Assembly: GCA_034770075.1 (NCBI GenBank)
Contig: CM068382.1
Span: 15,651,929-15,715,928, forward strand
DNA: 64,000 bases
From: Aralia elata
Taxonomy: Eukaryota; Streptophyta; Magnoliopsida; Apiales; Araliaceae
Reading direction: 5' to 3'
The translations under genes were made by a program, and so were the position numbers. The stretch's first letter is position 1. Each line of letters opens with the position of its first letter. The notes under the pieces are model-generated. The model saw nothing but the letters and a program-made list of their open reading frames with translations. It was not told the DNA's origin and searched no databases. Shown piece after piece: positions 61,285 to 64,000 of the stretch.

Positions 61285-61933
61285 AAGAACTTTGTATAAC
61301 CATATGAACATAGCTCAAGAAACAGTTTTATTTTGTTATCTTTCTCATCGTTTCTGTGATTCTACAGGATTCTGTTTCCAAATGATGCAATCGCGATGTT
61401 GCTTGCGCGCCGTCATTGGGATACTTGGGCCTATTGATATAGGAGATGGTTGGTGTCGATGGGGCCAGCGAGACTAGACAAGTATTTTCACAAAAGAATA
61501 ATGATCTTTATCAAAAAAAAAATATAAATGAGGGTTTGTAACCGTTTATGGAGACTCTTAAATTCGAGCACAAGAAAAATTGCAAAATGGAAGTAATATA
61601 GCTGATTAGAATTAATAATCGCTGAACAATCATACTATTGGTGTATAACCTAGTACAGACAAGCTTTGATACTACATAGTTCCTTAACTAATTTAGAATT
61701 CATATTTGGTTATTACTAATATATAGGAAGACAAATCATACTTGGAATACAATAAATACCCCAGCAGGAGTCATACCCTCGAGCATCACCTGCAGGTTTC
61801 TGATGTTTCGTTTTAACATAAGATTTCTTACGGGACTTGCTTGAGATAAACCCCCTGAGGCGCCCCACCGGCAAGGGAGGCACTAGAGCATCCCTGGGCT
61901 TTCCTATTCCTTATGATTTTAAATTCTTGCTGA

Positions 61934-64000
61934 GTTTCTGAATGGTATGAACAGTTTTTACCACGCTTCTACCAAATCAGTTTTGGAAAGTAGCCTCGTA
62001 AGCTTAGTTGCTTTCCGATTCCCACACAAGCACATGTATGACCACACCTGCCTTTGTTGTAAATCTTCCTTTTAATCTTTATTTTTTTAAAGAAATGCTG
62101 TTTCTTCTTGCTAAATGTCTAAGGCAATTTTTGTGTCTTCTGGGATAAGGGCATACAAAAGAGAATTGTTATCTTTTTTTCTTCCCCTTCTGTTCCTAAC
62201 TGGTGGGAACTCTCTTTTTACCTTATTTTTTTTGTTTGGATTTGAGTGGAATGGGGTTTATATGTGGCACAATAAAGGCTCCGTCTATTTAATAATAGTG
62301 AAATGTATAAAAATTTCAAAGCAGCTTTTTGATTTCAACTCTTTTAATATAGATTAAATTTCTGTTGTAGTATTTGTTGATTTTGATCAATAACAAATCC
62401 CATCCTCCCTCCCATCCAAAGGCGAGTCACTTTTAATCTTCGTAGGATGTCCTGAAATGAGAGTTTCACTTTTTAAAATTAATGTATACTGAATTTCATT
62501 ATCAAACGAAATTTGTTATTAAAAAGCTGCGGTCTTATTTTGGAACTAATTAATAAAGTTGCCTCTTATTTTGGAATTTAGAGAGTATAATTGATGTTCT
62601 GAGCTATCATACTTGCCTCTTGTTTGTGACTAACTAACTATGTTTATGAAAAACTGTCATAATTGCACAAGTTGAGTCATTTTTTTAGGGTCCCTAGCAA
62701 ATTGCTTCTATTGTTCCAAACTATGTGAGAATGAGGCTGTAAAGGTCATAAACAAGCTTTGCTTTTTAAACATCTAAAAAGCTTCAAAATGGAATCTTCT
62801 ACTAGCTAGAAGGTTACAAGTCCAATCGCGACCGTCTTTATGAGGAAAAAAAAATAGAGAAGAAAACCATAATGCCATTGAATTCAAAATTCAGTATTTT
62901 GGGGACACAAGCTGTTGAAATAGGTCCATCTATTTAGGTACCTATATTCCAATTACTCAAACCTACACTTCACCCACTCCATCTTTTTTTATTATATAGA
63001 GTAAATGGGATTAAGATTATTATTTGCTAAGATTGGCAAATGAAATAATGTTGTCAAATATTAAAAAATTAGTTTGACAAATATTAAAAAATTGTTTTTG
63101 TCGCATTTAGGTGTGTGTAAATGAGTTTTGTTTTTATTAATTTTTAATCGATATTAAAAATAAAAAAAAAAAACCTTGAGGTTGACTTGTTTATCTAAGT
63201 TGTGGTCTCAACTCTCAAGCTGAGGAATATAACCAATAATATCTTAAGTTGATCCCTATTCTTCGGGTGATAAGCTCTGAGATTAAATCATTCCTATCTT
63301 CACAAAAATACGGAGTACCTCAACTTTCTACTTGGACTTGACCACAAAAATACACAAAGAAGAAACAACGAGGAAATAGAGATTTATTTATTACCCAAAG
63401 AACAAGTAACAAAGACGTCAGAGATGTGATTGATGCATGCATTGTTATTGATGAAGCTGATTTCTTGTCATTTAAAAAAAAAAAATCTAAAGATTTATTT
63501 TCAGAATTAAAATAAAAATAAATTTATTCAATTTTGATGGATCCATGAATATAAGGATGAATATTATTAATTATTTAAAAAGTATTTACAAAATCTGTTA
63601 TTTAACAATTTTAAAAGAATTTTATCAACTTTGAATTTAAATTTATTTTTAAATTTAAATTTTGAAAGTCAATATAATGTTATATTTAGAACCTAAAGGA
63701 ATAATATATAAAAATATAAAATGGAAAAAAAAAGGAAAAAAGAATGAGAGGTAAGTGGGGAAAGGATAAGTTTGAGTGGTGGTTACACCATTATTGACGT
63801 TAAGGCTGCTTAAACTGCGCGTGGGGTTAAACAATCTGCGTCCTGGGAAACAATGTACGGGGATCTAAAGCCTCCAAAAGAAGGAAATATTGTCTCTTCT
63901 CATTGGCAGATTCCGTTGCCAACTTCTCCTTTACACTCTTTTTTACTTTTGTCGGCTACAAACTCGTCCCTCAACGCTATGAAGGGCGCGTGTATATCAT
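61934..64000. repeat. Continuation of the duplicated kinase locus, 3' flank
   Basis: This matches 31,278 to about 33,297. Up to about 62,990 the copy carries many small indels; from about 63,000 it becomes nearly identical, with the first 120 bases from 63,001 matching 32,281 onward without a difference. It then shows only around ten differences per kilobase, including loss of about 16 bases after the poly-A near 63,485. The duplication continues off the window edge. Confidence 0.9.

Larger units (their letters stand above)
57188..61933 (+). pseudogene. Corrupted second copy of the DYRK-type kinase gene
   Basis: The sequence follows 26,949-31,277 in order, through every exon and intron, but with frequent one- to few-base additions and some A/T substitutions and losses. 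Exon equivalents lie at about 57,188-57,377, 57,951-58,798, 59,063-59,359, 60,063-60,172, 60,340-60,696, 61,371-61,532 and 61,729-61,933; every one is frameshifted. Insertions outnumber deletions and fall equally in exons and introns, with no sign of reading-frame preservation. Exon 5 carries an added A-rich block (about 60,504-60,560) and intron 5 an added run of 53 G. The start of exon 1 is missing in the N gap. Annotated as a pseudogene because no frame survives, but the error pattern fits unpolished long-read gap filling better than biological decay. No separate kinase product should be inferred. Confidence 0.85.

Noticed and set aside
61217..61477. Open frame through the 53-G run in the second kinase copy
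   Set aside because: A poly-Gly frame created by the homopolymer artefact; the surrounding text is intron 5 and exon 6 of the kinase out of frame.

Overview
The window is nuclear DNA of a flowering plant. The evidence is spliced genes with GT..AG introns of 0.1-3.6 kb, plant-specific gene families, very A+T-rich intergenic DNA and typical plant MITEs, Helitrons and LTR remnants. The protein sequences look eudicot; an asterid (perhaps Lamiales-like) source is only an impression. No virus, plasmid, operon, CRISPR array or rRNA/tRNA gene was seen.

Layout. (1) 1-5,211: an intact three-exon 2-oxoglutarate/Fe(II) dioxygenase of the jasmonate-induced oxygenase (JOX/JAO) type on +, with a TATA box and a long (TA)n upstream. 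(2) 5,212-11,052: no gene; a TRIM-like LTR remnant, a hAT-type MITE with 8-bp target duplication and an 85-bp foldback. (3) 11,053-15,666: a five-exon Alfin-like PHD-finger gene on -, with a 3.56-kb intron holding an internal duplication. (4) 15.7-26.8 kb: a long A+T-rich gene-poor stretch. (5) 26,840-31,277: an intact seven-exon plant DYRK-type kinase (DYRKP) on +, with a Stowaway MITE and a 46-bp minisatellite in introns. (6) 31.3-41.6 kb: a transposon-dense interval with Helitron-like ends, hAT and Mutator-type MITEs. (7) 41,584-46,538: a six-exon CTD-small-phosphatase-like (HAD/NIF) gene on +, with a one-base insertion that breaks exon 5. (8) 46.5-56.9 kb: gene-poor, with a 360-bp direct repeat around an LTR-like insert, a G-quadruplex candidate, a Stowaway and a probable Helitron. 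(9) 56,944-57,087: the first exon of a gene cut off by a 100-N scaffold gap. (10) 57,188-64,000: a second copy of the whole DYRKP locus (26,949 to about 33,297), carrying many small indels that destroy every exon.

The four readable genes (jasmonate catabolism, H3K4me-reading regulator, DYRK kinase, CTD-like phosphatase) are unrelated neighbours, as is usual in plants. I found no previously undescribed multi-gene system. The most consequential observations are the second DYRKP copy, whose errors look like unpolished long-read sequence rather than natural decay, and the one-base frameshift in the phosphatase gene. Several non-autonomous transposons can be delimited to the base.
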